A stretch of 64,000 nt of DNA from Frigoribacterium sp. Leaf8 (GCF_001421165.1 NZ_LMKB01000005.1:1280409-1344408); one strand, 5' to 3'. Positions 42,522 to 51,464 are shown, numbered from the stretch's first letter. Made by a program: numbers and translations. The notes: generated from the letters alone by a model not told the origin.

Positions 42522-43394
42522 CTACCGGTACACGCGCACGTAGTCGACCTTCATCTGCTGCGGCAGCGGTGTGCTGCCGTCGGGGTAGCCGGGCCAGGCA
42601 CCTCCGACCGCGACGTTGAGGATGATGAAGAAGGGCTTGTCGAAGACCCACGGGTCGCCGCCCGTGCTGGCCGGCGTGACCTGGTGGTAGACCTGCCCGT
42701 CGACCGACCAGGTGATCGAGCCGGGTGCCCAGTCGACCGCGAAGGTGTGGAAGTCGTCGGCGATCGACCACCCCTGCGGGTGCTGCCACGTGCTGGTCAG
42801 GCCCTCACCGCCCGAGTAGCCGGGGCCGTGCACGGTGCCGTGCACGCGGTGCGGCTCGAAGCCGACGTTCTCCATGATGTCGATCTCGCCCGCGCTCGGC
42901 CACGCGTTCGTGGGCAGGTCGGCCCCGAGCATCCAGAAGGCCGGCCAGATGCCCTGGCCGCGCGGGATCTGGATGCGCGCCTCGACCCGGCCGTACTGCG
43001 CCGTGTACTTGTTCTGCGTGGTCAGCCGGGCCGAGGTGTACGACCCGTCGCCCTCGCGCTTCGCGGTGATCACGAGGTTGCCGTTGCCGTCCAGGGCCGA
43101 GTTCGACCGCGAGTTCGTGTAGTTCTGCAGCTCGCCGTTGCCCCAGCCGCCCCCACCGGTCTCGAGGTTCCAGACCGAGGGGTCGGGGGCGCTGCCCGCG
43201 CCGCCGTCGAACTCCTGGGACCAGACGATCGCCTGCTGGGCGGAGGTCGCGGCCGAGGCCGGGGCGGGCGTGGCGGCGACCGTGGTCGCGGCGAGCGCCG
43301 CGGCGGCGGCCAGACCGACGCCGGTCAGGGTGCGACGCGTCAGGGTGCGACGGGTCAGGGTGCGTGTCGTCAGGTGCTGGTCGGCCCTCATCAT
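42522..43394 (-). CDS. Glycoside hydrolase family 16 (beta-1,3-glucanase type)
   Basis: A 290-residue secreted hydrolase. After a signal peptide ending near APASAAT, the domain shows VEARIQIPRGQGIWPAFWML and the catalytic GEIDIME (Glu170 nucleophile, Asp172, Glu175 acid/base), the laminarinase form of GH16. It ends with KVDYVRVY. ATG 43394 is preferred (GGAG upstream); a GTG at 43499 overlapping the GH55 stop would add an N-terminus made of TNRRTD repeats. It follows GH55 on one strand, so the pair probably degrades beta-1,3-glucans. Confidence 0.92.
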   Translation of the reverse strand: MMRADQHLTTRTLTRRTLTRRTLTGVGLAAAAALAATTVAATPAPASAATSAQQAIVWSQEFDGGAGSAPDPSVWNLETGGGGWGNGELQNYTNSRSNSALDGNGNLVITAKREGDGSYTSARLTTQNKYTAQYGRVEARIQIPRGQGIWPAFWMLGADLPTNAWPSAGEIDIMENVGFEPHRVHGTVHGPGYSGGEGLTSTWQHPQGWSIADDFHTFAVDWAPGSITWSVDGQVYHQVTPASTGGDPWVFDKPFFIILNVAVGGAWPGYPDGSTPLPQQMKVDYVRVYR

Positions 43395-43410
43395 GTCTCC
43401 GCTCGTCGTC

Positions 43411-43482
43411 GTGCGTCGGTTCGTGTCCGTGCGTCGGTTCGTGTCCGTGCGTCGGTTCGTGTCCGTGCGTCGGTTCGTGTCG
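43411..43482. repeat. 18-bp tandem repeat, four copies
   Basis: GTGCGTCGGTTCGTGTCC repeated four times (the last base of the fourth copy differs), between the GH55 stop and the preferred GH16 start. The 18-bp period keeps frame and would encode TNRRTD on the minus strand. Confidence 0.9.
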
Positions 43483-43495
43483 CCAGGGCGTCCGG

Positions 43496-45283
43496 TCACG
43501 GGTACGTCACCACCCGGCTCGGGACGGTGTTGCCCGCAGGCGTCGGCACCGAGTCGCCGACGCCGTTGATGACGCTCGAGATCGTGCCGACGTCACCGAG
43601 CGAGACCGTGAAGACGCCGTGGGCCTTCACGCCCGGCGCCCGGGGCACCTCGAAGGCCTGCGCCAGGCGCACCTGCGGGTTGGCGTTGAAGAACGAGTAC
43701 ACGCCGCCACCCCAGATCTCGTGGCTCGTCACACCGTCCGCGACCTTGTACGCCGCCCAGCCCTCGCCGGTCGGGCTCTGCCACGAGGCGTTGTCGGGCA
43801 CGTCGTACGGCAGCTCGTTCTGGAAGAACACCGTGCGGCCGCGCTCGCCGTTCCACACCACCTGGTACTGCTGGTAGTGCTCGACGAACAGGCCGGTGGC
43901 CAGGACGTCGTCGCCGTTCACCTCGACGCCGGTCGCGCCGCGGTTGACCGTCCAGCCCGTGGGGGCGCCGCCGTGGTCGGCACGCCAGGCCCAGATGTGG
44001 TCGATGATCGTGTCGTCCGAGTTCACCTGCAACGTGGTGGTCGCGTTGCCCTGGATGCTCGAGCCGACGCGGAAGTACACGTCCTGCACGCTCTGCGGGT
44101 TCGCCGCGTGGTCGACGTGCGAGCCCGTCGTGCCGAGTCGCATCAGCTGGTCGCTGTTCTGCGTGCCGGCGTCGACGACGAGCCCCGAGACGTTCACCCC
44201 GGCGACGTCGGCCGTGGTCAGCACTGCGTCGCCGCTGGTCGGGACGAGCGTCGGGAAGCCGATGCCCGTGACGACGGTGTCGGCCCGCGTGACCTCGATC
44301 GCCTGGTCGAGCGGGTAGGTGCCCGGCGTGAAGAACAGGTTCAGGCCCTGCGCCAGGGCCCCGTTGATCGTCGCGGCCGAGTCGCCCGGGTGCGCGACGA
44401 AGAAGTCGCGCATCGGCAGGTCGGTGCCGGGGGTGCCCGGCCAGGTGACCCCGGCCGAGTCCCGCCGCAGCGCGGGGACGAACACGTGGTAGTCCCCCGC
44501 GTCGTCGAGGTAGAGGTACGGCTTCTCGCGCGTGACCGGGGTCGTGGCGAGGGTCGTGTAGCTCTTCGAGAAGTCGTTCGCGGGCGCGCCCTGCACGCCC
44601 GAGAAGGTCATGTTCCAGTTGCCGCCCTGCCACGAACCGAGGGTCGAGTCGCGCGTGTACCACTGCTGCTGCGACCCCGAGCTGACGGTGCCGTCGACCT
44701 TGCTGTCGGCGATGTAGCCGCCCGACGAGTAGCCCTGTCCGCCGTCCTGGTTCGACGGCCCCATCGTCAGGTCGCCCCTGATGTGGACGCGACGCATGGG
44801 TGCCGCCTGCGACACGGCCCAGCGGTCGACGCCCGACTCCGGCTCGACGGCGAGGTTCTCGACCGACCGCCAGAAGTTCTGGGTGGCGTTCTTCTCGTCG
44901 CCGGCGTTCCACCCGGAGTCGACGTTGACCGCACCCCGGATCGTGACGTCGTCGGGGTCCTTGCCGAGCCCCTGCAGCGCCGTGTAGAAGCCCAGGTTCG
45001 CGAAGACCCGGCCGTAGGTGCCGGGCTCGAACAGGAAGGCGTGGCGCTGGCCGCCGAACTGCGCCGTCGGGTTGCGCAGCTGCGCGTCGAAGGCCGCGTC
45101 GATGTCGGCCTGGATCGTCGAGGCCGGCACGCTCGGGTCGTACACGGTCACGTTCGGGCCGAATTCCGGCCGGTCGCTGGTGGTCACGGTCGGTGCCGAC
45201 TGCGCGGCGAGCGCGGGCACCACCGCCCCCACGACGCTCGCGGCGACCCCCGCCGCGATCAGAGTCCTCATCCGTCTGTGCAT
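43496..45283 (-). CDS. Glycoside hydrolase family 55-like exo-beta-1,3-glucanase
   Basis: A 595-residue secreted protein with a signal peptide (MHRRMRTLIAAGVAAS..., cleaved near ALAAQS) and a double beta-helix layout. It matches GH55 laminarinases of Streptomyces: VEHYQQYQVVWNGERGRTVFFQNELPYD contains the proposed catalytic acid (near Glu490). Such proteins are often mislabelled 'adenylyl cyclase' or 'coagulation factor 5/8'. GGAGACGAGAAG precedes ATG 45283. Followed by GH16, suggesting laminarin or callose use. Confidence 0.85.
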   Translation of the reverse strand: MHRRMRTLIAAGVAASVVGAVVPALAAQSAPTVTTSDRPEFGPNVTVYDPSVPASTIQADIDAAFDAQLRNPTAQFGGQRHAFLFEPGTYGRVFANLGFYTALQGLGKDPDDVTIRGAVNVDSGWNAGDEKNATQNFWRSVENLAVEPESGVDRWAVSQAAPMRRVHIRGDLTMGPSNQDGGQGYSSGGYIADSKVDGTVSSGSQQQWYTRDSTLGSWQGGNWNMTFSGVQGAPANDFSKSYTTLATTPVTREKPYLYLDDAGDYHVFVPALRRDSAGVTWPGTPGTDLPMRDFFVAHPGDSAATINGALAQGLNLFFTPGTYPLDQAIEVTRADTVVTGIGFPTLVPTSGDAVLTTADVAGVNVSGLVVDAGTQNSDQLMRLGTTGSHVDHAANPQSVQDVYFRVGSSIQGNATTTLQVNSDDTIIDHIWAWRADHGGAPTGWTVNRGATGVEVNGDDVLATGLFVEHYQQYQVVWNGERGRTVFFQNELPYDVPDNASWQSPTGEGWAAYKVADGVTSHEIWGGGVYSFFNANPQVRLAQAFEVPRAPGVKAHGVFTVSLGDVGTISSVINGVGDSVPTPAGNTVPSRVVTYP

Positions 45284-45407
45284 GATCTTCTCGTCTCCGG
45301 TGGCGTCTTTGCCACCCGATCCGGACGCTACGCCCGCCTCCACGACGAAACAAGACCCCCCTGTCCAGTACGCGAACGGGGGGGTGCGGGAAAAGTGCGG
45401 AGACTGC

Positions 45408-45446
45408 AGGAGGCGCGGTGCCGGTCACGCCGGCACCGCGCCTCCT
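45408..45446. terminator. Perfect hairpin with GGAGGCGCGG core
   Basis: A 17-bp perfect stem (45408-45424 with 45430-45446), 5-nt loop, directly beyond the minus-strand ABC ATPase stop at 45460 and upstream of GH55. Confidence 0.8.
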
Positions 45447-45459
45447 CGGGTCCTGCGGG

Positions 45460-46227
45460 TCAGAGCACCTGGTCGAGGAAGGTCTTCAGCCGGTCGGTGC
45501 GCGGGTGGTCGAAGAGCTGGGCCGGCGGCCCGGCCTCGACGACGACGCCACGGTCCATGAAGACGACCTGGTCGGCGGCCTCGCGGGCGAAGCCCATCTC
45601 GTGGGTGACGACGACCATGGTCATGCCCGCGCCGGCCAGGCCCTTCATCAGGGCGAGCACGCCCTTGACCAGCTCGGGGTCGAGGGCCGAGGTGGCCTCG
45701 TCGAAGAGCATGACCTCGGGGCCGAGCGCCAGGGCCCGGGCGATGGCGACGCGCTGCTTCTGGCCTCCTGAGAGGGACGCGGGCCGTACGTCGGCCTTCT
45801 CGGCGAGCCCGACCTCGGTGAGGCGCTCGAGCGCGACCCGTCGGGCCTCGGCCGCCGACACCCGACGGACCCGGCGGAGCGGCAGCACGATGTTGTCGAG
45901 CACCGTCCGGTGCGGGAACAGGTTGAAGTGCTGGAACACCATGCCGACCCGACGACGCAGCGCGTCCTCGGAGCCGTGCAGCACGTCCGTCCCGTCGAGC
46001 AGCACCTCGCCGCCCGAGGGCTCCTCGAGGCGGTTGATGCAGCGCAACACCGTCGACTTGCCCGACCCCGAGGGGCCGATGATGCAGGTCGTCGAACCGG
46101 CGGGCACCACGAGGTCGATGCCGTGCAGCACCCGGGTGGCGCCGAAGTCCTTGGTCAGGCCCCGGATCTCGAGGTCGCCGGCGGTCGGGACCGCGGGCAC
46201 GGCAGGAGGCGCGGTGAGGATGGTCAA
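45460..46227 (-). CDS. Polar amino acid ABC importer, ATPase
   Basis: A 255-residue GlnQ/HisP-type ATPase: Walker [19 protein letters not shown]-loop, signature LSGGQKQR, Walker [14 protein letters not shown]-loop THEMGFA. The start is taken as TTG 46227, which overlaps the permease stop (TTGA) and follows AGGAG; no ATG or GTG exists before the domain. The first 16 residues are variable and hold a CCGCGCCTCC word. Confidence 0.9.
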   Translation of the reverse strand: MTILTAPPAVPAVPTAGDLEIRGLTKDFGATRVLHGIDLVVPAGSTTCIIGPSGSGKSTVLRCINRLEEPSGGEVLLDGTDVLHGSEDALRRRVGMVFQHFNLFPHRTVLDNIVLPLRRVRRVSAAEARRVALERLTEVGLAEKADVRPASLSGGQKQRVAIARALALGPEVMLFDEATSALDPELVKGVLALMKGLAGAGMTMVVVTHEMGFAREAADQVVFMDRGVVVEAGPPAQLFDHPRTDRLKTFLDQVL

Positions 46228-47090
46228 CGAGGGGCTCCTGACGTGGCGGGGGCGAGGGGTTCGGTGGTGGCGGCCGAGGCGGTGGCGGCCGAGGTGGCGG
46301 GGGCGGCCGTGGCGACCGCTCCCGCCGAGGTCGGCGGGGAGGCCGGTGGCACCGTGCCCGACGGGCGCCTCCCGAACGAGCGGCCCTCGCGCAGCCGGCG
46401 GTCGATGACGTTGACCAGGTGCGTCAACGGCACCGTGATGATCAGGTAGAACACGCCCGCCAGCACGAGCGGCGAGAGGTTGCCGTTGGTGATGGCCGCG
46501 TCCTGCCCGATGCGGAACAGCTCGCGCTGCGACGTGATCAGGCCGAGGAAGTACACGAGCGACGAGTCCTTGACGATCGCGATGAACTGGTTCACCAGCG
46601 ACGGGAGCACCTGGCGGATGCCCTGCGGGATCACGACGAGCCGCATCGAGTCGCCGTGGCTCATGCCGAGCGCCCGGGACGCCTCGAGCTGGCCGCGGTC
46701 GACCGCGAGGATGCCGGCCCGGAAGATCTCGCCGATGTACGCGCTGGCGATCAGGCTGAGGGCGAGGATGCCCAGCGGGTACGGGTTCCCCCGCGTGAAC
46801 AGGTTGAACAGCGGTGACAGGCCCGTGCCGATCAGCAGGATCGTGAGGATGGCGGGGAGCCCGCGGAACACGTCGGTGTAGATGCGGCTGAGCACGCGGG
46901 GCAGGCGGTGGCGGCTCGTGCCCATCACCGCGAGCAGCAGCCCGACGACGATGCCGATCGCCGTGGCGCAGAGGGCCAGCAGCAGCGTGTTCCACACCCC
47001 GTAGGCGAGCATGTCGGGCAGCGTGCGGAGCATCGCCTCGCCGTCGAAGAAGCTGCGGCCGATGTTGGCCAGCGCGTCGGAGAAGTTCAC
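46224..47090 (-). CDS. Polar amino acid ABC importer, permease
   Basis: A 288-residue permease of the HisMQ type with five helices and the EAA loop [29 protein letters not shown]. The last 50 residues are an unusual alanine/threonine/proline tail. It lies 13 bp after the binding-protein gene and overlaps the ATPase gene. Only one permease gene is present, so it probably forms a homodimer. Confidence 0.9.
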   Translation of the reverse strand: MNFSDALANIGRSFFDGEAMLRTLPDMLAYGVWNTLLLALCATAIGIVVGLLLAVMGTSRHRLPRVLSRIYTDVFRGLPAILTILLIGTGLSPLFNLFTRGNPYPLGILALSLIASAYIGEIFRAGILAVDRGQLEASRALGMSHGDSMRLVVIPQGIRQVLPSLVNQFIAIVKDSSLVYFLGLITSQRELFRIGQDAAITNGNLSPLVLAGVFYLIITVPLTHLVNVIDRRLREGRSFGRRPSGTVPPASPPTSAGAVATAAPATSAATASAATTEPLAPATSGAPR

Positions 47091-47103
47091 GGTCGTCCCC
47101 AGC

Positions 47104-47934
47104 TCACTCGCTCGGCTGGAACTCGTCGGGCACGGGCTGGTCCGGGAAGAACTTCTGGTCGATCTCGAGCCACGTGCCGTCGGCGACGATGTCGGCGACG
47201 GCCCCGTCCACGGCCGTTTTCAGCGCGTCGTTGCCCTTCGCGATCGGGAAGCCCACCGGGAACTCGGGCACGGCGACGTTGATCGCGATGGTCTGCGAGC
47301 CGTTCGACGCCGCCGCGTACTCCTCGGCCACGGGGAAGTCGAGGAAGTGCGCGTCGATCGTGCCCGAGCCCAGCGCGGCGACGGCGCTGTTGTTGTCGGG
47401 GAAGCGCACGAGCTCGGCACCGGTGAAGTTCTCCTGCGCGTAGCTGTCCTGGATCGTGCCCTGGACGATGCCGAGGCGCTTGCCGTCGAGCGAGGACTCG
47501 TCGTCGGTGATGCCCGAGCCGTCGGCGGCCAGCACCGAGATGTACCCGATGAAGTAGTGGTCGCTGAAGTCGACGGTCTTCTCGCGTTCTTCGGTGTCGC
47601 TGATGGACGCGGCCGCCATGTCGAGCTGCCCGTTGGCGACGGCGGGCAGCAGGGCCGAGAACTCCTGCGTGACGAACTCGGTCTCGAGCCCGAGGCGCTT
47701 CGCGACCTCCTTCGCCATCTCGACGTCGAAGCCCTGCAGCTCGCCGTCCTCGGTGTACGCGTACGGCTTGGTGTCGCCGGTCGTGCCGATCCGCAACGTG
47801 CCGGCCGAGACGGTGCCCAGCTCGTTCGAGGCGCCGGACTCGGAGCCGCCCGACGAGCAGGCGGTCAGGGCGAGGCCGAGGGCGGCGACCGCGGCGAGGG
47901 CGGCCGTGAGGCGGGTGGTCGTTCGTCTGGTCAT
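47104..47934 (-). CDS. Amino acid ABC importer, solute-binding lipoprotein
   Basis: A 276-residue family-3 binding lipoprotein (LALTACS lipobox): GTLRIGTTGDTKPYAYTEDGELQGFDVEMAKEVAKRLG and the LDMAAASISDTEEREKTVDFSDHY region are typical. The ligand is not readable; the upstream oxidase gene hints at an amino acid or N-methylated derivative. Confidence 0.92.
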   Translation of the reverse strand: MTRRTTTRLTAALAAVAALGLALTACSSGGSESGASNELGTVSAGTLRIGTTGDTKPYAYTEDGELQGFDVEMAKEVAKRLGLETEFVTQEFSALLPAVANGQLDMAAASISDTEEREKTVDFSDHYFIGYISVLAADGSGITDDESSLDGKRLGIVQGTIQDSYAQENFTGAELVRFPDNNSAVAALGSGTIDAHFLDFPVAEEYAAASNGSQTIAINVAVPEFPVGFPIAKGNDALKTAVDGAVADIVADGTWLEIDQKFFPDQPVPDEFQPSE

Positions 47935-48001
47935 GGTTCTCTCCTGTCAGGGCGGTGCGAGGGGAGTGCGGGGTGGGTTCGGGAGGCGCGGGCCGGGTGG
48001 A

Positions 48002-49303
48002 TCAGGACGGCACGGCCAGGCGGTCGACCGCGTCGGTCGCGTCGGTCGTGGCCGCGGTCGGGTGGTCGTCCTCGTCGAGCCAGGACGTGCCGTCGTAGCC
48101 GCGGTCGGGGCTCATGAAGTCGATGTCGGTGAACGGTTCCTCGTCGACGGCCAGCTGCGCGAGCAGCTCCCCGATCGCCGGGGCGTGCTTGAAGCCGTGG
48201 CCGCTGTCGCCGCCGGCGACCACGACGCGGGTGTCGCCGCCGGGGTGGCCGATGACGAACTGCCGGTCGGGCGAGTTCGTCACCATGCAGGCGATCGCTT
48301 TGGCAGGGGTCGGGTCGAGCCCCGGGAAGGCCCGGGCCACGGCTGCCGAGAGCATGCCGTAGTCCGCCGCGGGGTGGATGTAACGGTCCACGGTGTCGGC
48401 CTCGGCGTCCTCGAAGGCGCCGCCCGAGTCCTCGAGGCCGATCTTGACGGCGTAGCCGTCCCCGTCGGCCTGGTCGGCGCCGTGCCCCCAGAGGGTGGTG
48501 CCGTCGGGCAGCTGGCGGATGAACACCGGGAAGGCCGCGAGGTCGAAGTCGCCGCCCGGTGCCGTCGCCTCGGGGGTCGTGCCCTCGAACCAGAAGAGCG
48601 GGGTGCGGCGGGCGACGAGGGGATGGTCGACGAACTGCGGGGTCCAGGCCCCGAGCGTCACGACCACGCGGGCGGCCCGCAGCACGCGCCCGCCGGCCGT
48701 GACCTCGACTCCCCCGTCGACCGGGTCGATCGCCGTCACCCGGGTGTCGGTCAGCACGGTCGCGCCGAGCGACCGGGCCACCTCGACGGCGGCCCGCACG
48801 CCCTTCTCGGGGTAGCTGATGCCCGCGGCGGGGTCCCACACGCCGATGTCGTCGGGACCGAAGCCGGCGTACTGCGGGAACCGCGCGACGAGTTCGTCGT
48901 GCTCGAAGACCGTCGACTCGAGCCCGGCCTCGTGGACGGCACGCAGGGTGCCGGCGACGACGTGGCCGTCGCGGGGGCCGACCATGACTCCGCCGGTCTG
49001 GCGCAACAGGGTCTGACCGGTGCGCTCGCCGAGGTCGTACCAGAGGTCGCGGGCGCGGGTCGCGATCGGGGCCAGCCCCGGGTGCTCCATGCAGGCGATG
49101 CGGAACAGTCGGGTCGCGCCGTGCGTCGAGCCCATCGGGTGGCCGATGCCGAAGCGCTCGACGCCGATCACGCGCTGTCCCCGCTCGGCGAGGCGCCAGA
49201 GCGCCTGTGCCCCCCAGGCGCCGAGCCCGACGACGATGACGTCGGCGTCGAGGGACGGGTCGGTGGGTCCAGGTACCGAGGAGGCGGTGGTGGCGTCGTT
49301 CAT
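48002..49303 (-). CDS. FAD-dependent oxidase of the sarcosine/N-methyltryptophan oxidase family
   Basis: A 433-residue flavoprotein: dinucleotide motif VIVVGLGAWGAQALWRLA, the SoxA/MTOX stretches GVERFGIGHPMGSTHGATRLFR and GGDSGHGFKHAPAIGELLA. These enzymes oxidise N-methyl amino acids, releasing formaldehyde and hydrogen peroxide. It is first in the operon with the importer (68 bp from the binding protein). The start is 49303 with TAGACA six bases upstream. Divergent LysR at 49402 is the likely regulator. Confidence 0.88.
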   Translation of the reverse strand: MNDATTASSVPGPTDPSLDADVIVVGLGAWGAQALWRLAERGQRVIGVERFGIGHPMGSTHGATRLFRIACMEHPGLAPIATRARDLWYDLGERTGQTLLRQTGGVMVGPRDGHVVAGTLRAVHEAGLESTVFEHDELVARFPQYAGFGPDDIGVWDPAAGISYPEKGVRAAVEVARSLGATVLTDTRVTAIDPVDGGVEVTAGGRVLRAARVVVTLGAWTPQFVDHPLVARRTPLFWFEGTTPEATAPGGDFDLAAFPVFIRQLPDGTTLWGHGADQADGDGYAVKIGLEDSGGAFEDAEADTVDRYIHPAADYGMLSAAVARAFPGLDPTPAKAIACMVTNSPDRQFVIGHPGGDTRVVVAGGDSGHGFKHAPAIGELLAQLAVDEEPFTDIDFMSPDRGYDGTSWLDEDDHPTAATTDATDAVDRLAVPS

Positions 49304-49401
49304 GGCCCCTGTCTATTGCGTCGGCACTTGCGCCCTCAAATACCAAAAAGGGATGATCTGATACGCGCTGCATATGAGGCGCGACCGACGAGAGGCCCGT
49401 C
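49304..49401. promoter_or_regulatory. Divergent oxidase/LysR promoter region
   Basis: A 98-bp gap that is markedly less GC-rich than its surroundings (CAAATACCAAAAAGGGATGA). It separates the oxidase-importer operon from the divergent LysR gene, the usual location of LysR binding sites. I cannot define the exact T-N11-A box. Confidence 0.55.
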
Positions 49402-50340
49402 ATGGAGATCCGAGAGCTCACCTACTTCATGGCGGTCGCTGACGACCTGTCCTTCACGAAGGCCGCCGCGCGGTTGCAGATGAGCCAGCCGCCGCTCAGC
49501 CAGGCCATCTCACGACTCGAGGCGAAGCTCGGCACGCGGTTGTTCGAGCGGCAGGCGCGGACGGCCCCCCGACTGACCCCCGCGGGTGAACTGCTGAAGC
49601 GCGAAGGCAAGCGCATCCTGCACCAGATCGAGCAGACCGAGTCGCTGCTCGACTCGGTCGTTGCCGACGTCCAACCGCTGCGGGTGGGCAGCATCAGCTC
49701 GGTGCTCGCCGGCCTGCTGCCGACCGTGGTGCGGGCGTTCTCCGCGTCGCACCCGGGTGCCCGGGTGCTCGTCGAGGAGAGCGAGGAGCAGGCGATCCTG
49801 TCCGACCTCGTGCGGGGGTCGGTCGACCTGGGGTTCACGCGCGTCCGGTCGATCGACGACCGGTTCGAGGTCGAGCAGCTGGCTCTCGAGCCGCTGGTCG
49901 TGGCCCTGCCCGACACCCACCGCCTGGCCGGCGAGACCTCGGTGCCGCTCGGCGAACTGGCCGAGGACGACTTCATCATGTTCAACCGCGAGGACGCACC
50001 CCAGGCCTACGACCGCATCGTCATGTCGTGCGTCCGCGCCGGGTTCAACCCCCGCATCCCCATCCACGCGGTCAACGACCTCTCGATGCTGAGCACGGTC
50101 GCCTGCGGCCTCGGCGTCTCGCTCATGCCCTACCTCTCGTCGTACATCCCGATCCCCGGCGTCCGCTTCGTCACCATCGCCGAGGACTGGGCGCGGACGG
50201 CCCTGTCGATGCTCTGGCTCTCCGGCCGGCCGAACCCGATGACGACGGCCTTCACGGCGCAGATCCGGACCGAGCTCACCGTCATGCGCGACCGTGACCT
50301 GCGGGCCGGGCGCATCACCCTCGAGTTGATCGGCGGTTGA
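49402..50340 (+). CDS. LysR-family transcriptional regulator
   Basis: A 312-residue regulator: N-terminal winged helix ELTYFMAVADDLSFTKAAARLQMSQPPLSQAISRLEAKLGTRLFER, then a periplasmic-binding-like effector domain (LRVGSISSVLAGLLPTVVRAF..., GVSLMPYLSSYI). Divergent from the oxidase-importer operon it probably controls in response to the imported substrate. Confidence 0.94.
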   Translation: MEIRELTYFMAVADDLSFTKAAARLQMSQPPLSQAISRLEAKLGTRLFERQARTAPRLTPAGELLKREGKRILHQIEQTESLLDSVVADVQPLRVGSISSVLAGLLPTVVRAFSASHPGARVLVEESEEQAILSDLVRGSVDLGFTRVRSIDDRFEVEQLALEPLVVALPDTHRLAGETSVPLGELAEDDFIMFNREDAPQAYDRIVMSCVRAGFNPRIPIHAVNDLSMLSTVACGLGVSLMPYLSSYIPIPGVRFVTIAEDWARTALSMLWLSGRPNPMTTAFTAQIRTELTVMRDRDLRAGRITLELIGG

Positions 50341-50508
50341 GCCGACGACGCGAGCACGACTCGGGGCACGTCGCGTCCCGTGTCAAGCCCGGTGCGCATC
50401 CTCCCCGGACCGGAGAGGATGGAGCATCTCCTGCCAGTGCTTCACGGGCGGCACGGTCTCGTCACACGGGCGTGTCGGCGGAGAACGGTGCGACGAACGT
50501 CGCGTCGC

Positions 50509-50541
50509 GGGGCCGCGACCTGCCCTAGGGGTCGCGGCCCC
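50509..50541. other. Strong hairpin in the 322-bp gap after LysR
   Basis: A perfect 12-bp stem (GGGGCCGCGACC, 50509-50520 with 50530-50541) and 9-nt loop. It may terminate the LysR transcript. A TAGTGT box at 50559-50564 could start the next transcript, giving a leader of about 90 nt. No gene seen in the gap. Confidence 0.5.
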
Positions 50542-50662
50542 TCACAGGCCTGCGGCCTAGTGTGACGACCAGTGCGCGTCCCGGCCGACCATCGTGTCTC
50601 CAGACCTCGGACACGACGAGACCGGGCGGACAACCGCTACCGAAAGATCAGAGGTCCATCCC

Positions 50663-50932
50663 ATGCCCGTGACGACGCTGTACACACGTCAACAAGCGAT
50701 CCGCCTGTCGCCCGAGAGCGACGTCGACGCCCTGAAGGGTCGGATCGTCGCCGCATCCGGCGGAGCGCCGGAATTCGTCGACGTCGAGACCGCGTCGGGC
50801 AGCCACGTGTCCGTCCTGGTCACCGGTCGGACCGAGATCTGGTTCGAGACGGTCGACCGTGTCGACGAGCCGTCGGCAGCGTCCGTCGCGGAGCTCCCCG
50901 ACTTCGACTACTACGCCGCCGAGTCGGCGTAG
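50663..50932 (+). CDS. Small protein of an island-specific family
   Basis: An 89-residue acidic protein, not matched to a known family. Its order of strands and helix (TTLYTRQQAIRLSPESDVDALKGRIVAASGG...VDVETASGSHVSVLVTGRTEIWF) aligns by eye with the convergent 78-residue protein at 50911 (IVYDGHAYTLSNTSFEDLKARVLATATSGE...KAVEVLITASSQLSL), so the two look like distant paralogues. The 3' ends overlap by 22 bases. GATCAGAGG precedes the ATG. Confidence 0.6.
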   Translation: MPVTTLYTRQQAIRLSPESDVDALKGRIVAASGGAPEFVDVETASGSHVSVLVTGRTEIWFETVDRVDEPSAASVAELPDFDYYAAESA

Positions 50933-51147
50933 TCGTTCGGCTCTCGTCGGATCTCGGCCAGGCTGAGCTGCGACGACGCGGTGATCAACACCTCGACGGC
51001 CTTCAAGGTGCCGGCCCCCTCGTTGACGGTCAGCCAGAACGACTCACCGCTGGTCGCGGTCGCCAGGACGCGGGCCTTGAGGTCCTCGAACGACGTGTTC
51101 GACAGGGTGTACGCATGGCCGTCGTAGACGATGTCGATGCGGTTCAT
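50911..51147 (-). CDS. Small protein coupled to DUF7882
   Basis: A 78-residue protein (MNRIDIVYDGHAYTLSNTSFEDLKARVLA...). The ATG shares one base with the upstream DUF7882 stop (TGATG), so translation is coupled and the two products probably work together. Similar in pattern to the 50663 protein. Function unknown. Confidence 0.65.
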   Translation of the reverse strand: MNRIDIVYDGHAYTLSNTSFEDLKARVLATATSGESFWLTVNEGAGTLKAVEVLITASSQLSLAEIRREPNDYADSAA

Positions 51148-51464
51148 CAGGTGGCCTTACTGGTGGGCACGGAGGGCTCGGGCACGATCTGCAGACCCGC
51201 ATTCGTGTTGGCACTGACCTCGAGGGCGTGGATCCATGCAGGGTTGATGGCCGGGCTGCGCGAGCCATGGTACTTGTACACCAGTGGGATGGTCGGGTGC
51301 AGCCAGATGCTCGTGCGGCCGTCTCCGACCTGATGGTCGTCCTTCCACGAGAAGTAGAACGATTCACCGCGACGCATCTTCATGCCGATGACGATCTGGA
51401 GATGGGCGAGGGTGCGGTCGTCAAAATCGATGGTCAACGAGCGGTCGTAAGCGAGTTTTCCCAT
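51147..51464 (-). CDS. DUF7882-family protein (copy 2)
   Basis: A 105-residue DUF7882 protein: MGKLAYDRSLTIDFDDRTLAHLQIVIGMKMRRGESFYFSWKDDHQVGDGRTSIWLHP, then NPAWIHALEVSANTNAGLQIVPEP. Compact length is typical of the family; the copy at 35118 is longer. No catalytic motif is visible. Coupled to the 78-residue gene downstream. ATG 51464 chosen because homology starts there. Confidence 0.8.
   Translation of the reverse strand: MGKLAYDRSLTIDFDDRTLAHLQIVIGMKMRRGESFYFSWKDDHQVGDGRTSIWLHPTIPLVYKYHGSRSPAINPAWIHALEVSANTNAGLQIVPEPSVPTSKAT

Noticed and set aside
43496..45283. Adenylyl cyclase or coagulation-factor annotation for the GH55-like protein
   Set aside because: These labels circulate for homologues, but the VWNGERGRTVFFQNELPYD region and beta-helix layout fit GH55; no cyclase motif is present.
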